Counted from the stretch's first letter, positions 47,113 to 59,065 are shown. The stretch: DNA of 64,000 nt from Jackrogersella multiformis (GCA_902806575.1 CADCXD010000004.1:868001-932000); one strand, 5' to 3'. The notes: generated from the letters alone by a model not told the origin. Numbers and translations: made by a program.

Positions 47113-47776
47113 TTATAGGATAGCGCCGAGGAGACCGCCAAGAGGGGCGAGGAGGCCACCCAGGATGTTGTTGAGGTCACCGACAAGGCCGTTGACCTCA
47201 ACGGAAACGTCACCGACGACACCGTCAACGGCGCTCAACGCGAAGCTGATAACGGGCTTCGCAATGGGCTCGACGGCGGAGAGGACGAGCTGGAGCTCAG
47301 GCTTGACGGCCTTTAGGGCATCTATTATTCTGTTAGCATTTGCAGTCAAGAGGCATCCAGGTAATATAGCACATACCACTAGTAACGCCGTTGACAATGT
47401 TCTGGGCAGTAGACTTGACACCGGTGGCGATAGAGAGGACACCGTTGAGGAGAACAGGGACGTTCTTGAGCTCATCCTCAGCGAGAGCCGGGATAGCCTC
47501 GTTGACGAGGGGAAGGACAGAGCCGACGATCTTGCCAACCTCATTGGCAATGGTGAGTAGCGAGTGCTCGAGCTCGGGGACGAGAGCTGTGGCGTTGACG
47601 CTGACGCTGAGCAGCTTGTCGACGGAGGCTAACTCGACCTGGACGAGCTGTTGAACGCTGGTGACAGTGTTGACGGCAGTGCCGAGGATCTCGAGAGCAC
47701 GAGCGTGGTGAGCAGCCGGGGCTGCGACGGCAGAACCGGCAGTGAAGGCAGCAAGAGCGAAGTTGGTGAAACGCAT
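47113..47776 (-). CDS. Small secreted helical protein of unknown function, 202 aa
   Basis: Two exons (minus strand): 47776-47377 and 47321-47113, with a 55-nt intron GTATGT...AATAATAG. The N-terminus MRFTNFALAAFTAGSAVAAP is a clear signal peptide, probably cut near residue 18-19. The mature part has no Cys, is rich in Ala, Val, Leu and Ser, and is predicted all-helical with repeated phrases (VNTVTSVQQLVQ, LLTIANEVGKIVGSVLPLVNE, ALSAVDGVVGDVSVEVNG). It ends in a very hydrophobic Gly/Leu segment (GGLLAPLGGLLGAIL) that could be membrane- or wall-associated. It resembles cell-wall/hydrophobic-surface type proteins only loosely. Codons are GC-rich; the gene is clearly expressed-like. Its leader region up to about 47.95 kb is purine-rich. 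Confidence 0.8.
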
Positions 47777-50159
47777 TTTGGCTATCGGGTATTGTATTGA
47801 GGCGGATTAATTTACGTAATTGGAGAAGCTGGAAGAGCTCAAGATATCAATGAGTGACTGAGTTGGAAGTGTAGTGAGAGACTAAGTGAGAGACACTGTA
47901 AGCTGATCGTTTGTTTGTGCGAAGAGGAAAGAAATCTCAACTACGCCGACAGACGAAGGTAGATATATACCTACCTGAGAAGGCTGCAGTCTCCCCTGAT
48001 CTATGCATTTCATCTCAACCATGCTAATTCTGTCACCCATCCATCCACCTTGGTGAGTCTATTATTCCCTTGGATGTCGTCACTGGGTCAGGGACCTGGT
48101 ATAGCGATGGACATTTCCTATTCTCTCGCGTAATTGGCGGGTGACATCCAGGCACGAATCCTTGGCAGTCATCGAATGGAACACGGCACAATGGATACCT
48201 GCCGGATGGATTCAGATAGGATCTACGGCAATTCCTTGACGGGGGTTTGAGGTTGAAGTGCCTGCCATTTCAAGCGTAGTGGAACTATCACCGCGCGTTG
48301 CAATCCAACAGCGTGGATGCCATGCAGCTAGACAAGGGGCTGCGGCGAGGAGTTTTAGTCTCCGCATACGTAGTAATAGTTCTTGGTACCGCGGTTGATC
48401 ACAATGTCACCTCCCTACCCCCATGTCTAAAATCATATTATGGTCTTTTTAGGTGCGAAAGTACCTAGTTGATATTCTCTATGTAAGCGGTAGTTTATTT
48501 TCTGTTCTCACTGCGAGGCAATGTAGAGCTTTAGACTCCTCCATCCACGCTGGCGCTTCGGATCCCACGAGGCACACGAAGTCTATCTATGTAGCTGCCT
48601 GTCAGCAGGACGATCACAGATTAAAAGTTGAATGTCATGACCACTTCACCTGCTTTAGCTCGCCGTAGATCAACGGACAAAGGAAGATCATGTTAACGAT
48701 TATCAAACGCATACCTGGTTCATCACAACTAGTTCGCGGGCTTTAAATTGGAGAATTGAACTAGAGGCCTGCCAGCCCTGCCGCCCAGTAAGGTTCGGAG
48801 GTTCGCGCTGGTCCGCACGTGGCATATTGAAGCTTCTTGTAGCGACGCTGGCAGGTTTAGCAAGTTTGTTCTCGGCGATCATTGTTTGAACTATAATATG
48901 CAGACACATCGTGCCGACTCACCGACTTCAACCGACCTTATAATTCACTCCTTAAGGGGTCGTTAGGCCTCAAATTTTCCATTTCCATTCCCTCGAGGGT
49001 TTCGAGCAGAGTAATTTTAACTAGTTATAAAATAATTACACATTATATCCAACATACTTGACGATAACTGGAGATAACCTACCTTAGTAGGGTCACAATA
49101 TTGAATATTCATTGACGTTATGCATGTAATATTAACTAAAAAGATACCATATTTCTCGTGGGATAAAAAAAAAAAGAATGACGTCGATACCGAGGCTTTA
49201 TGGTTTTCGCACTAAAATGACACAATCAACCCCTAAAATGCCCGATGTCACGATATCAACAGAACGAGGTAAGGGTTTTCGAGTAAATATAATACTGTGT
49301 TCATGGCAAGGGTATAACCCCTACACGTACTTGCATTACGCCATATTACTGTGGATTTTCTTTATATTAGATTTTGGTGCTTACATTAGATAGACACGCA
49401 AGCAAATATAATTTGATACGAACCGTATAAGACAACTCATCTCCGTCGTCACCACGAACTATTCAGGGCCAAATTTAACAAAATATTATCTTTCATGGAT
49501 TTGGGATTCTGAATTGAAGCCATCGCCAATGCTGTGTGCACTAGTTAGCGCAGAGAAACCTTCGCCGTTTTTTGTCGGATGGTCTTTTTATAAACGTTGA
49601 AACCTTCTGTATTTAGTTGAGCTGACAATCCTCCGAAGCGAAATAGAGCTAACTCTAGTCAACAATACGAGAACCACATGTAAGGAAGATAGCGTGGTGA
49701 TAATATTTTTGCATTATGTTTGCTCGTGATAGAAAAATCTCGACATCAATTGTTTACACGTCGGCATGTTCGTAACTAACATCCATACTGACTGACTGCC
49801 GAATAGTTGTTTAAGGGTCTAAGAAACGGAACCCCTTCAGCTCCCTCGTTCTAGTAATCTAACCATAGTTTCAAGTGAGCCCCTACCACCACAAGGATAT
49901 CGCAAAGGTCGCGGACTAGGCTGTGTACTTACTCTACGAATTAGTACTAGAATTTTGAATACGAAAATTCACGAATGGGTGTTTATTTGGTAGGAGTCCC
50001 GGTTTTATGTCCATTACATCAACATACAAATCGACTACACGATATCCTCGAGGTATGTAAGCATTAGCCCCTTTAACACAATTATTAATTATCTTCCCCT
50101 TTAGGGGAAATTAAACGATTTGGACCTCTAATATTCATACGACCAGTCACCCATGATCA
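47777..50159. other. Long gene-poor stretch
   Basis: About 2.4 kb. The first 200-300 bp are the promoter of the secreted protein. The remainder is AT-rich from about 48960 and holds no credible frame. It borders the decayed gene at 50160. Confidence 0.5.
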
Positions 50160-50982
50160 TTTCCTCTCATAAGGTATAATACTAACAATACTGCCAACAG
50201 AGCCCAAGAGAGTTCCAAACCTGAATTGCCGGTGAAGCATAGTCAACTAGACGAATACATAATTCAAGTGTATGGCAAGCCCCTGGATTGTTTCCGATTC
50301 GTCTAGTATGCCCAGCACTACATTCGAGAGAAATTCCTCGGTATCCACCCACAATTCACGAACAAGCTCGTCGCATTTGCGACTTTGTGTTAAATTCTCG
50401 TTTTCTCAATTCTCTAAATAGCAGCTAGTACGCTCCATTAACCAGCTCGTCCTTCTTTATCTGCCACGGCCCAGAGTTGGTCCAAACGACCCTCTTCATC
50501 CACCGCACGGACTCTCATAAGCCAGTTTGTGTCATACATACATAGATGCCTTCTTCATCTTTAGCAGACAGCTTACTAGAATGCCGACGCGCAATTTCGG
50601 ACACATAGTGTGTGTTTATTAATCTGCTCTACCAGAATAGATCATCGCGATTGGCCTTTTATGTCTGATGACTTGCTCAGTATGTCATTCCTGAAGAAAG
50701 AGACATCCCATAGCGTGCTTTCAGGAAAGTTAAAGATATCCCATAACGGAAACCAAATCTTTATATCCCCAAGTCTTCCTGCTTGGTGCCGAGCGAGTCG
50801 AATCTGATACCGTTCTTCGGGTACACCTTTTCATCGGACGGAAATAAGAAGGATCAGTCGAATGTTGGAATGCCTCTCGGTATGCCGGGAAAGACCTGAT
50901 GAGATAACATGGCGTTGAGAAGATGATTGATAGCGACGTGTATCTTGAAGCCGTTCTCGGTCAGTGCCCGTAGCTTCTCCAT
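50160..50982 (-). pseudogene. Decayed protein-coding gene of unknown family
   Basis: Read on the minus strand, this interval yields protein-like pieces in more than one frame with stops between. From ATG 50982: MEKLRALTENGFKIHV and LNAMLSHQVFPGIPRGIPTFD, then TGA (50854-50856), then SDEKVYPKNGIRFDSLG until TAA (50761-50763). A different frame then continues IKIWFPLWDIFNFPESTLW; another gives SEIARRHSSKLSAKDEEG; later come MRVRAVDEEGRLDQLWAVAD and DELVRELWVDTEEFLSNVV, then TAG (50247-50249), then LTMLHRQFRFGTLLG. The composition (many W, F, D/E, R) and the smooth order point to one ancestral gene broken by frameshifts and C-to-T-type stops. I do not recognise the family. The short plus-strand frames here are shadows. 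Confidence 0.65.
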
Positions 50983-51587
50983 AATACCAACTCTTCATAT
51001 ATTCTATCGGTTTCCCCCTATTAATACGTTAAAAGCTGTGGGGATCATAATAGTGGTAAGGCCCCTGGCATGGATAGGTCGAGGCGTTTATAGGGGAATA
51101 AGCACATATTACCTTGACCAAGGAAAAGTATGCTATATCAATCTTATTAAGGGACATTCCCGCAGTTAGGCTTATCTTTTCACTTCTGCAATTAAGGACT
51201 GGCCGGCTCGTGTTGTGAAATGAAGTAGATATAGGATACGAAACCGTTTTACATTTTCTTCTCTTCGTAATGACACACTAGCCTCTTCATTACTGCTAGG
51301 GATAATGTGTAGATATGTTAGTCGTTTATCCGACTGAACTGATAAAGTACAAGATTAGTTGGTGATATCTTCAGGAGCTTCAGACCCATTTTAATTAGGG
51401 GTATATGTACAAGTCCCAAGCCTTATAGATTTCGATGCAGTCTCCCGAAGTCATTAAGCCCTAGACGTGACAGTATTAGCAGGAGAAAAAATCAGGTATA
51501 AGGGCATATATCGCAGAGATATACCAACATGACATACCAAGTGCCAAGAATGGAACAACTAGTACCTGGAGGTAAGGATGATATGTA
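50983..51587. other. Intergenic, no gene recognised
   Basis: About 0.6 kb between the decayed gene and the amidohydrolase. No frame or repeat of note. Confidence 0.5.
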
Positions 51588-53024
51588 CTAATATGTCTCT
51601 TCGCCCCATGGACCTACTCCCGGGCCCTTAAGAATCTTCCCGCCCTTCCACACCCAATTTATATTCGCCTTATCCTGCAACACTTTCACATCATCCACCG
51701 GGTTTTCAAACAACCCAAGCATGTCTGCCTCGTACCCAACCTTCAGCTGGCCCGTCTTCGGAGCCTGCCCCCCGACGCTCAGGGGGCCGTTAGCAGTAGC
51801 AGCCTTGATAGCCTCCAAATTACTCAAGCCGGCCTGTACCGCGTAGTCTAGCTCTACGGCCATATTGAATCCCGGAGGCGTGTCTGTGCCTAGCGCGATC
51901 GGAACGCCTGCCTCGATCGCCAGCTTGTACGCCGCTAAGTGGTTCTTGCCGCATAGCTGTGCCTTCTCCCACTGCTGCCACGACAGGCCCTTGCCGCCCG
52001 ACTGCAACAACAAGTCGACGATAGTACGCGTGGCGACCCACACCGTTCCTTTCTCCTTAATTAAATCGACGCACTCTTGGTCCGCGAACGACACGTGCTC
52101 TACTGTCGTGACTCCGGCCTCGACCGCCGCTAGGATGCCCGGCTTGCCGTGGACGTGCGCGGCCACAGCGCGGTTCTGCCGCGTCGCCTCCTCGACGATG
52201 CAGCCCAGCTCCTCGGGGCTGAACTGCGCGTACAGGGGGTTGTCGTCTCGGGACATGACGCCGCCCGACGCGAGGATCTTGATGCACTTGGCGCCGCGGC
52301 GGATCTGCAGCCGCACGGCGCGCCGGCACTCGTCGACGCCGTCGACGATCACGCACATGCCGGCGCCGAACTGGCCCGCGGAGATGTTCGCCACGCCGAG
52401 GTTCAGCAGCACGTCCCCGGCCGGCAGCGAGAACACGTCGCCGTGCCCGGCCGTCTGGCTGAGGCACGCGCCGGCGCTGTAGACGTTGGGCCCGACGATG
52501 GTGCCGTCGTCGATGGCGCGCGCGACCTCGCACCCGAAGCCGGCCACGTCGCGGAGCGAGGTGTAGCCCCGCTGGATGGCCTCCCAGCAGCCGCGCGTGA
52601 GGCGCGCCCCGGCGGCCGCGGGGTGCTCGCTGATGAAGCCGAGGAAGCTGTCGCTGCCTTCGGCCTCGCTCTCCCCGCCGAAGTGCACATGGCAGTCCCA
52701 AAGACCGGGCATCAGGTAAGGCACCTGGTAGGATTTATGCGGCACGTCCGTGTACTCGGACGGCATGTCGGCCTGTGCGCCAACCCACGCGATGAGCTTG
52801 TTCTCCACCACGAGGGCGGCGTCCTTGAGGGGCTGGCCGTCGCCAGGGATCAGGAGGTTTGTAGTGATGATAGTGAAGATGCGCTTCCTGACCCCCGCAT
52901 CGTCGGATGCGGACGTAGATGTGCCGTCATCTTCGTGCCGAGTCCTTATCGCGATGCCGAAGCCTGTGGAGAATATACGGTCCGGCAGAGCCTTGGGCCG
53001 CTGCGGGATTGTGCGCCTGGTCAT
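51588..53024 (-). CDS. Amidohydrolase (ochratoxinase-like, imidazolonepropionase group), 478 aa
   Basis: Zinc-dependent amidohydrolase of the superfamily that includes fungal ochratoxinase, an amide-hydrolysing detoxification enzyme. Single exon; ATG at 53024 (MTRRTIPQ), upstream codons of the frame being non-ATG starts. Metal-site residues are all present and well spaced: HVH at residues 112-114 (DCHVHFGG), Lys249 in CIKILASGG (carboxylated lysine), His290 in AAHVHG, His310 in VEHVSF, Asp381 in LGTDTPPG. This spacing fits ochratoxinase closely, as far as I remember its residues; the true substrate is not known. The central third (about 52100-52700 on the plus strand) is extremely GC-rich against AT-rich flanks. 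No signal peptide is obvious. It is complete and probably active; the neighbour upstream is a decayed gene. Confidence 0.9.
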   Translation of the reverse strand: MTRRTIPQRPKALPDRIFSTGFGIAIRTRHEDDGTSTSASDDAGVRKRIFTIITTNLLIPGDGQPLKDAALVVENKLIAWVGAQADMPSEYTDVPHKSYQVPYLMPGLWDCHVHFGGESEAEGSDSFLGFISEHPAAAGARLTRGCWEAIQRGYTSLRDVAGFGCEVARAIDDGTIVGPNVYSAGACLSQTAGHGDVFSLPAGDVLLNLGVANISAGQFGAGMCVIVDGVDECRRAVRLQIRRGAKCIKILASGGVMSRDDNPLYAQFSPEELGCIVEEATRQNRAVAAHVHGKPGILAAVEAGVTTVEHVSFADQECVDLIKEKGTVWVATRTIVDLLLQSGGKGLSWQQWEKAQLCGKNHLAAYKLAIEAGVPIALGTDTPPGFNMAVELDYAVQAGLSNLEAIKAATANGPLSVGGQAPKTGQLKVGYEADMLGLFENPVDDVKVLQDKANINWVWKGGKILKGPGVGPWGEETY

Positions 53025-54006
53025 TTTGGTTTTAGCCTCCGCAGTTACCAATGCCTGTTCATCGATGCTCGGGGTTAAAGAGATATAATTAAAAAAGCAG
53101 TTCGGGACAATAACGGCTTGGGTAGGTGATTTTTATCTGGCAACCTACAGGAACTTAGGAATACCTATATATATCAACCTTCTTAATGACTAGGTTGGTG
53201 AAGCGGAGAAGTGCAACGGTCTAGTGCGGCAACGCCTGATATGGAAGGTCAGGGGTATTGATAGTTAAACGAGATACATGGGTAGTTGGCGAGATACAGC
53301 AGCCGGATTAGTAGAGCAAAGATAAGACTCCTGATGATGCGCTTAAATACTTACCTAAGTATGTATTATTAAGCTAAATGGGATTTGTAATGATAAAAAA
53401 AAACGTCGCTATATTAATATAAAGCCACCAAAATATACATTCCTATAGTTTATTCTTTTCAAGAGGCTGGTTTATTAGGTAGGGCTCACCGTCCACCGTG
53501 CAAATTAGTCAGGGGTAACTATATTAATACAAAAACATTCTTACAACTACGAACAGAAAAGAAATATCACAACCAACTATAGTAAGTTACTTAGGTAAGC
53601 ATTTTATCATATTGAAATCGATTCTCGTTAGTTATTGTCATCCACCTAATTTTAGATAACTTTAGTGTGGCCGATAATTGAATAATGATATAAGCTAGGT
53701 TAGTGACTTACACGCCTTTGTCCTCCTTTGGGTCTCTGGCATATTTCAAAGGAGTTGATTTTATAACGTCTCATTGAGTGGATTTAGGGAAAGTATTGTT
53801 AGAAGCAAATAACAAAGAGGACAACAATGTAATGCTGACTGTGAATCGGCTTCAAGGGCATTGTTCCAGGTGGGAATTAATAAAGTATGTCCTAATTTAT
53901 CTTCAGAAAATAAAACCAGACCTATGTTGTAAGTTAAGAGCAAAATAGATCACCGATATAGCACTTGATATCGATAAATCAGGACAACATACCAAGCCAA
54001 GCAGCT
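53025..54006. other. AT-rich intergenic region
   Basis: About 1 kb, AT-rich, between divergent genes; no coding frame or clear repeat. Confidence 0.5.
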
Positions 54007-54462
54007 ATGATGTACTCTCAGTTGAAAAGAGATAGGCAAGATAAAGAACCGGCAGAGCAATACGACTTCCAGTATCAGCTTCATTGCACACATCTTACAT
54101 ATGTTCAATGTGCAGAATTAAAGCCCGTAAGATACAACGTCGCATCCGAGAATAATAAAGATGTCATCCATGTTTACGAATGTGGACATGCCTTCCATAA
54201 TCATCGCTGTGTCAGGTCCAGAGTTCCAGGGATGAAGAAATATCAGAAGGGCATGTGCACCGAATGCTGGTCTAGGTTATTAGATAGAAGGGTAGTTCTA
54301 ATAGGTAAGTTAAAGGGCGCTAGACGATCTTCTAAAGAGAGTAGTGAGTATATCCGCAAACCAGTTCAACGTGCCCGAGGAGGAGTGGTGAGGAGATGGG
54401 TTCGTAGAGGCACGATGCTGGGTAATGTTGAACTCAGTGGGGAGAAGATTGTGTTATTCTAA
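54007..54462 (+). CDS. Cys/His-rich hypothetical protein, 151 aa
   Basis: Single exon from ATG 54007 (the frame upstream begins at a non-ATG codon). Residues about 25-100 contain spaced Cys/His pairs (HCTHLTYVQC, YECGHAFHNHRCV, MCTECW), which look like a small zinc-binding fold of RING- or ribbon-like kind. The tail is strongly basic (RRSSKESSEYIRKPVQRARGGVVRRW). I cannot name a family. The frame is uninterrupted, but the region is AT-rich and composition is mixed, so this is a moderate-confidence gene. Confidence 0.5.
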   Translation: MMYSQLKRDRQDKEPAEQYDFQYQLHCTHLTYVQCAELKPVRYNVASENNKDVIHVYECGHAFHNHRCVRSRVPGMKKYQKGMCTECWSRLLDRRVVLIGKLKGARRSSKESSEYIRKPVQRARGGVVRRWVRRGTMLGNVELSGEKIVLF

Positions 54463-55716
54463 ACTGCCTAGGTAGTTAGATGATAGTAAACCCAAAGGCA
54501 TGGCACTGGCCAAAAAAGGCAATGCCAGCTCTTTTAACATCAAGATCCTTACGTTTTGTCTCCATGGTAGTCATTCATTGATATGGTTCTGTAGAGTGCT
54601 TTTATCTCCTTTATTGACACTTAATAGGTAACCTTGATTATTATGTTCCTATTTCCCTAGGTACCTAAGTAGGTACTGATATAACTGATTAGTAGTTGAA
54701 ATGTTATGATATTATATGTAAGTTCCAAGTTTTATGCTAGAGAGTCACTGTTTAAGGAGGAAGTACTCAAATAGTCCATCCCCATGACTTTATGATAACG
54801 TGTAGCTAGGAACCTCAGTTCCTACGTAGTTATCTAACTTACCTAGGTACCTACTGGTAGGTTCGGTATGTATCTATGCAGTTATCATGAATCCATTCAT
54901 AGTAGTACTTCTGTTGACATGTACCTAGATACTTGAGGATTCATTTAGGGAGGATATTCAAATGTTAGGACACAACAGTCTGCGTACCTAAGTACTTCGG
55001 TACCTAGGTAGGTAAGGAAGGTACGACGTAGGTAACTCCTAAGGTCGTCAACGGGGGAAAGAGCCACTAGAGGTATCCGGGATACCTACCTAGATACCTG
55101 TTCCGTACCTTCCCTAAACTTACCAACGGATCCAAGGCGGTGTGTGTCTCGTCACTACCTAGATAATTCTGCCGCCGAGTCTACCTATTGCCCTACATTT
55201 TTAAACTGGCAACTGCCACCACTTTCACCTTCCTCGTCACCTTTCTTGTCACCTCTCGTCATTAACCTTAGGTACCTAGGTATGTACCTAAGGCAACAGT
55301 ATTTCTCTTGTTGTAAACCAGGCGGTTTGTTAATTCTTCTCACTATAAAAACTTGCCGTGGTCAACTTTTTTCTTTTCGACCTTTTCTACCCATCTCTTA
55401 TTTTTATTTCTCGCACTCTAACCATTAACCATCCATCCATCCATCGGTTAATACTTCTTATCGCCATTAACACTATTAGTCGTCGACTTTCTAGCTTTCA
55501 GTCTTTCAAGCTATTGATATTTCCAACCGTCGACCTTTCTCGGTTTGACACTATTCTATCATTGACGCGTTTGTCAACCCGATCCTAGGTACCCATTCCA
55601 ATTCCTATTCCTATTCCAACGTGAACCATCACGTTTTAGAATACATTTCGACACGGAATACTTCTTTCATCTTTCATATACCTCATTTACACGGGTATAA
55701 TAAATTTATCAACAAG
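54463..55716. other. Intergenic, dense in TACCTAGGTA words
   Basis: About 1.25 kb. Clusters of the palindrome occur at 54655-54670, 54841-54852, 54985-55015, 55082-55098 and 55271-55290. A pyrimidine-rich leader and short ATCC and CTATTC repeats (55426-55445, 55602-55618) lie ahead of the gene at 55717. Confidence 0.6.
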
Positions 55717-57607
55717 ATGGCCACCGAGATCGTCATCAATCCTGCAGATGAGAATCATCCTCTTGTCCACCTAACGAAGCAGAATGAGGCCTCTGCTTTC
55801 ATGTCACTTCCACAAGAAGTACGTATTTATATTTTCCCTTCACTATGCCCTCACTAAGATACTCACACCCCTTTCAGCTCAGATTGATGATTTACGGATA
55901 CGTTGTGGCTACGCGAAAACCCATCCAGCCCAAACAGTTAGGAGTAGGCTCTAACAAGTTTAACCGGGGAAACGATGATGCATTACGAAACCCGTACTAT
56001 TTCAATGAGTACTGCGACCAAGACCTGGATTATGAGCCATTGGACGTTGTTTCCCTCAGTTACACGTGTCGTAATTTTTATTACGATTTGTTCCACTACC
56101 CAGTCTTCTATGAGGTGAATACCTTTCGATTTTATGCAGTTGAAGATTGCCATCGCTACTTAGCAGCAATCACCCCTCGACGACGGGCATCAATCCGACA
56201 TATCCAAATTAAGATGCCCCCACAGATGCCCCCAGAGCGTCCCTTTTGCCATCTTACTCGGGCATTCCAACGCGACCCTTGGGCGACGTATAACACTTCT
56301 GCTATCCGGGATGGCAGGGATACGCAGAAAAAAAAGTATCACATACTAGCCATGTTTAGTCAATGCAACCTTAAGGAACTGGATTTTATTCTACCCGACG
56401 CGGCTTTCTTGCCGGCTATCTGTGACAATTCATTCATTCTTTACCCGACAGCTCCATGGGGAACCACACTCCCGCCCTGGCTGAAGAGCTTGGCGGAGCG
56501 GCCACAGGACATACCCTCTCCGTGGAACTTGCCATTTCTCCGAGTCAAAACTCGTGTGAACGAGTACGAGGATTTTAACTTCGGAGAATCAAAGCAAGTT
56601 CCACTTCATGTGGAGCAGGTATCTACATCAATATTCCGGTTCCCACTCCAGGGATTTGTGGACTGGATTTCTAGATTGAATAGAAGTTGTAAGTTACTTT
56701 TTTATTCTGTTGAAAGATAATTCATTTATATATTTTATCCTTCGTTATATCGATATATCTGTTTATTCTATAATGCCTTATACTTGTTTTATTATATTGC
56801 TTGCCTCAAGAGATAGTCATTTGGCCTTTTCCTTTATTAAGATATTCTTCCCTCGTCTTATCTTTAAGCGTTATGAGTTATTGCTAACACTTGGATATTG
56901 CAGTGTTCATCCGGAGACAGAAGATTAATCCCTTATCGTTGGAGGGATTTAGCACCAGCACTTTAGTCAACGAAGCTATTGCGGCCGCAAAGATCAACAT
57001 TCCGGGTGAGAACCGGACAGCAAGAAATACCCTCACCGATACAGTTGGCCCTGTATCATCAAGAACTCGGCAACGTGGTTTGATATTGAATCAATCAATG
57101 GGGGTTATGGACCGAGTGATTCCTATGTATAATGAAGGTGGAACTCTAGCCTGGGACTTCAAGATCAAAGATATTCGACGCAGTGGCTCATCGGAGGTGG
57201 AATGTTTGCTACGTTGTTTCGACGGTGATGGTTTCCCTATACGCTTATCATGGGAACCAGTTGAATCGATAATGACGAAAAGGGGCGGGGAGCGCCTGGC
57301 GAAATTCTACGCGTCTCTCCTTCGCACAGCCAGGAACCCCGAGTGTATCTTGGCAAAGATGAAAAGCACGCCCTCGCTAGAGGAAGTTTCCCAGCACGTC
57401 GGTGGCATCGTAAATGCGTTACGATACGAACTCAACGGGAAGACCCGGACCGTGAAATCACGGTTTGATGCGTTGATCAGACGATGGCCAGCGAGGGTAA
57501 ATTATTTGGAAGAAAGGGTGGCAAAAGATGCCCGTAAGGCTGCCAATAAGGCCGCCAGAGAGGCCAAGTTGCGTGAGAATGTTGCAGAGAATGATAGGGA
57601 AAGTTAA
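55717..57607 (+). CDS. 2EXR/F-box-like hypothetical protein, 538 aa
   Basis: Three exons: 55717-55818, 55878-56688, 56904-57607; the introns begin GTACGT and GTAAGT and end TTTCAG and TTGCAG. The join of exons 1-2 gives FMSLPQELRLMIYGYV, the L-P-x-E-L-R-x-x-I-Y pattern of F-box-like/2EXR proteins. The middle part (residues about 60-300) is rich in aromatic residues (DVVSLSYTCRNFYYDLF, FVDWISRL). The C-terminal part from exon 3 is helical and ends in a Lys/Ala/Glu coiled-coil-like tail (AKDARKAANKAAREAKL). No catalytic motif. Adaptor function is inferred only from the N-terminal domain. The first intron is short and easily missed. Confidence 0.75.
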
Positions 57608-57896
57608 GGAGGGCAACGGATATGGTGGTGAGGTCTATGAAGGAAGATATAGTTGGGGATACCTGGAAGCTGTCGAGACGAGGCGACTTATTAGTCGTTA
57701 ACCTCATATATGTTGCAGATGTTTCGTAACAAGTCTCCAGCTACACTTCAGATATCCTAGCTTAGCTATCGCCACATAGTAACTTAACTATATAATTAAT
57801 AATGACCTTTTCATTTTACTATCGTTCTTCGTCCCCGAGTAGTAGATCTCAGTGGAGATATAATGCTCAGCCAAGTTGCTGATTGATATTCGGATT

Positions 57897-59065
57897 TCAC
57901 TCTACCTGCTCGACTGGCTTATCTGTGTTAATTCCATTGATATCTTCCCTTCCCTGCGATCTATTGGAGCGCCCACTGGCGGGATTCACCTTCAATCGCC
58001 CACCGCGAAAGTGACTACCGTTGACGGCCTCTATAGCCGCGCAAGCCTGCTCCGGCGTGGCGAAGTCGACGAAGCAGAAATCGTGACGGCCAGGTTTGGA
58101 GCGGGCCGACTCGTGGGCGCTGATCCTCTTGCTAACCGCCTCGCTGGTATCAAACGTGTTAACCTAGGTGAGCATGACCAAGCGCTTATTAACTCGTAAA
58201 AGAGAAAAGCCAAAAAAGAAAGAAAGGCTCTGGCTTACACCTGGAAGTCCTTGAACAGCTCGCTGATCTCGGCGAAATTTGTCGCTTGGTCGTGCATTCT
58301 GGGCAGCCCGCCGACGTACAGGCGCTGCCCCGAGAAGTCCTTCCGGTATCGCTCGGGCTGGTCTGCCGGCGCGGACGATCTGTCCGCGGCTGCGGCGGGC
58401 TGCTCGTCTTCCCCGCGCGCATCCTGATCCTCACGCTTCTCGCCCGACCAGCGGCCCCACCGGTCCCACCGGTCCACGCTCGCGCTCGCGGGCTGGTGGT
58501 GCCTGCCGCCGGAGGGGCCGCCCTTGGGTATGCAGGGACGGCACTTGACCTCCCTGCCGAGGAGGTTCTTGCCTTCCAGGGTTTCGATGGCGCGGTCGGC
58601 CGTCTCCCGGTCGGGGAACTCGACGAAGCAGTAGCTGGGGTTGCGGCCCGTGAAGGGGTCGATGGAGATGTGGATGCCCTCGAAGCTGGAGAGCTCGTTG
58701 GAGGCCAGCAGCCCCTCGATGTCGTCCGGCTTGGCCGAGTACCGCAGGTTGCCGATGTAGATGCGCCGCCCCTCCGCGATGGCCTGCGCGGCGCTGCTGG
58801 TGTCCGCCTGGGGCTTTTTGTTGGTGCGCTCGCGGTCGAAGGGCCGGCTCCCCGGGACCCAGTCCTGGCGTTGCTGCTTGCGTTGAGCCTCACGCTGGGA
58901 CTTTGTGTCCCTAGGAGCGGCAGCGTCGGCGGCATCCTTCGTTCTCCAGGACGGAGCAGACAGCCGGCCCTGATGGGGGGGCCTGGAACTCTTAGCCATT
59001 GAGGGGCCCGAGTCCTTCGTCCTCCAGTTGGACAAGTCCCGCCAGCTGCTATCCGCGTCTGACAT
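57897..59065 (-). CDS. RNA-binding protein with two RRM domains, 363 aa
   Basis: Exons (minus strand): 59065-58241 and 58163-57897, with a 77-nt intron GTGTAA...ACCTAG in phase 0 that splits RRM2. RRM1 (residues about 100-175): RRIYIGNLRYS as RNP2 and PSYCFVEFPD as RNP1. RRM2: QRLYVGGLPRM as RNP2, and after the intron RHDFCFVDFATPEQ as RNP1. The N-terminus is basic and disordered with a repeated W-R-T-K-D phrase; the linker is acidic. It likely binds RNA or ribosome precursors in the nucleus; exact homologue not certain, but it resembles fungal nucleolar RNP proteins. It is convergent with the gene at 55717 (290 bp apart). The long plus-strand frame opposite is a shadow of GC-rich codons. Confidence 0.88.

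Noticed and set aside
50610..50807. Short plus-strand frame near 50.7 kb
   Set aside because: Antisense to the decayed gene; the minus strand gives longer coherent protein-like segments.
52149..53078. 309-codon plus-strand frame
   Set aside because: Antisense shadow of the amidohydrolase, produced by its high GC content.
58286..59002. 238-codon plus-strand frame
   Set aside because: Exactly opposite the GC-rich first exon of the two-RRM gene; an antisense shadow with Gly/Ala/Val/Arg-rich composition.
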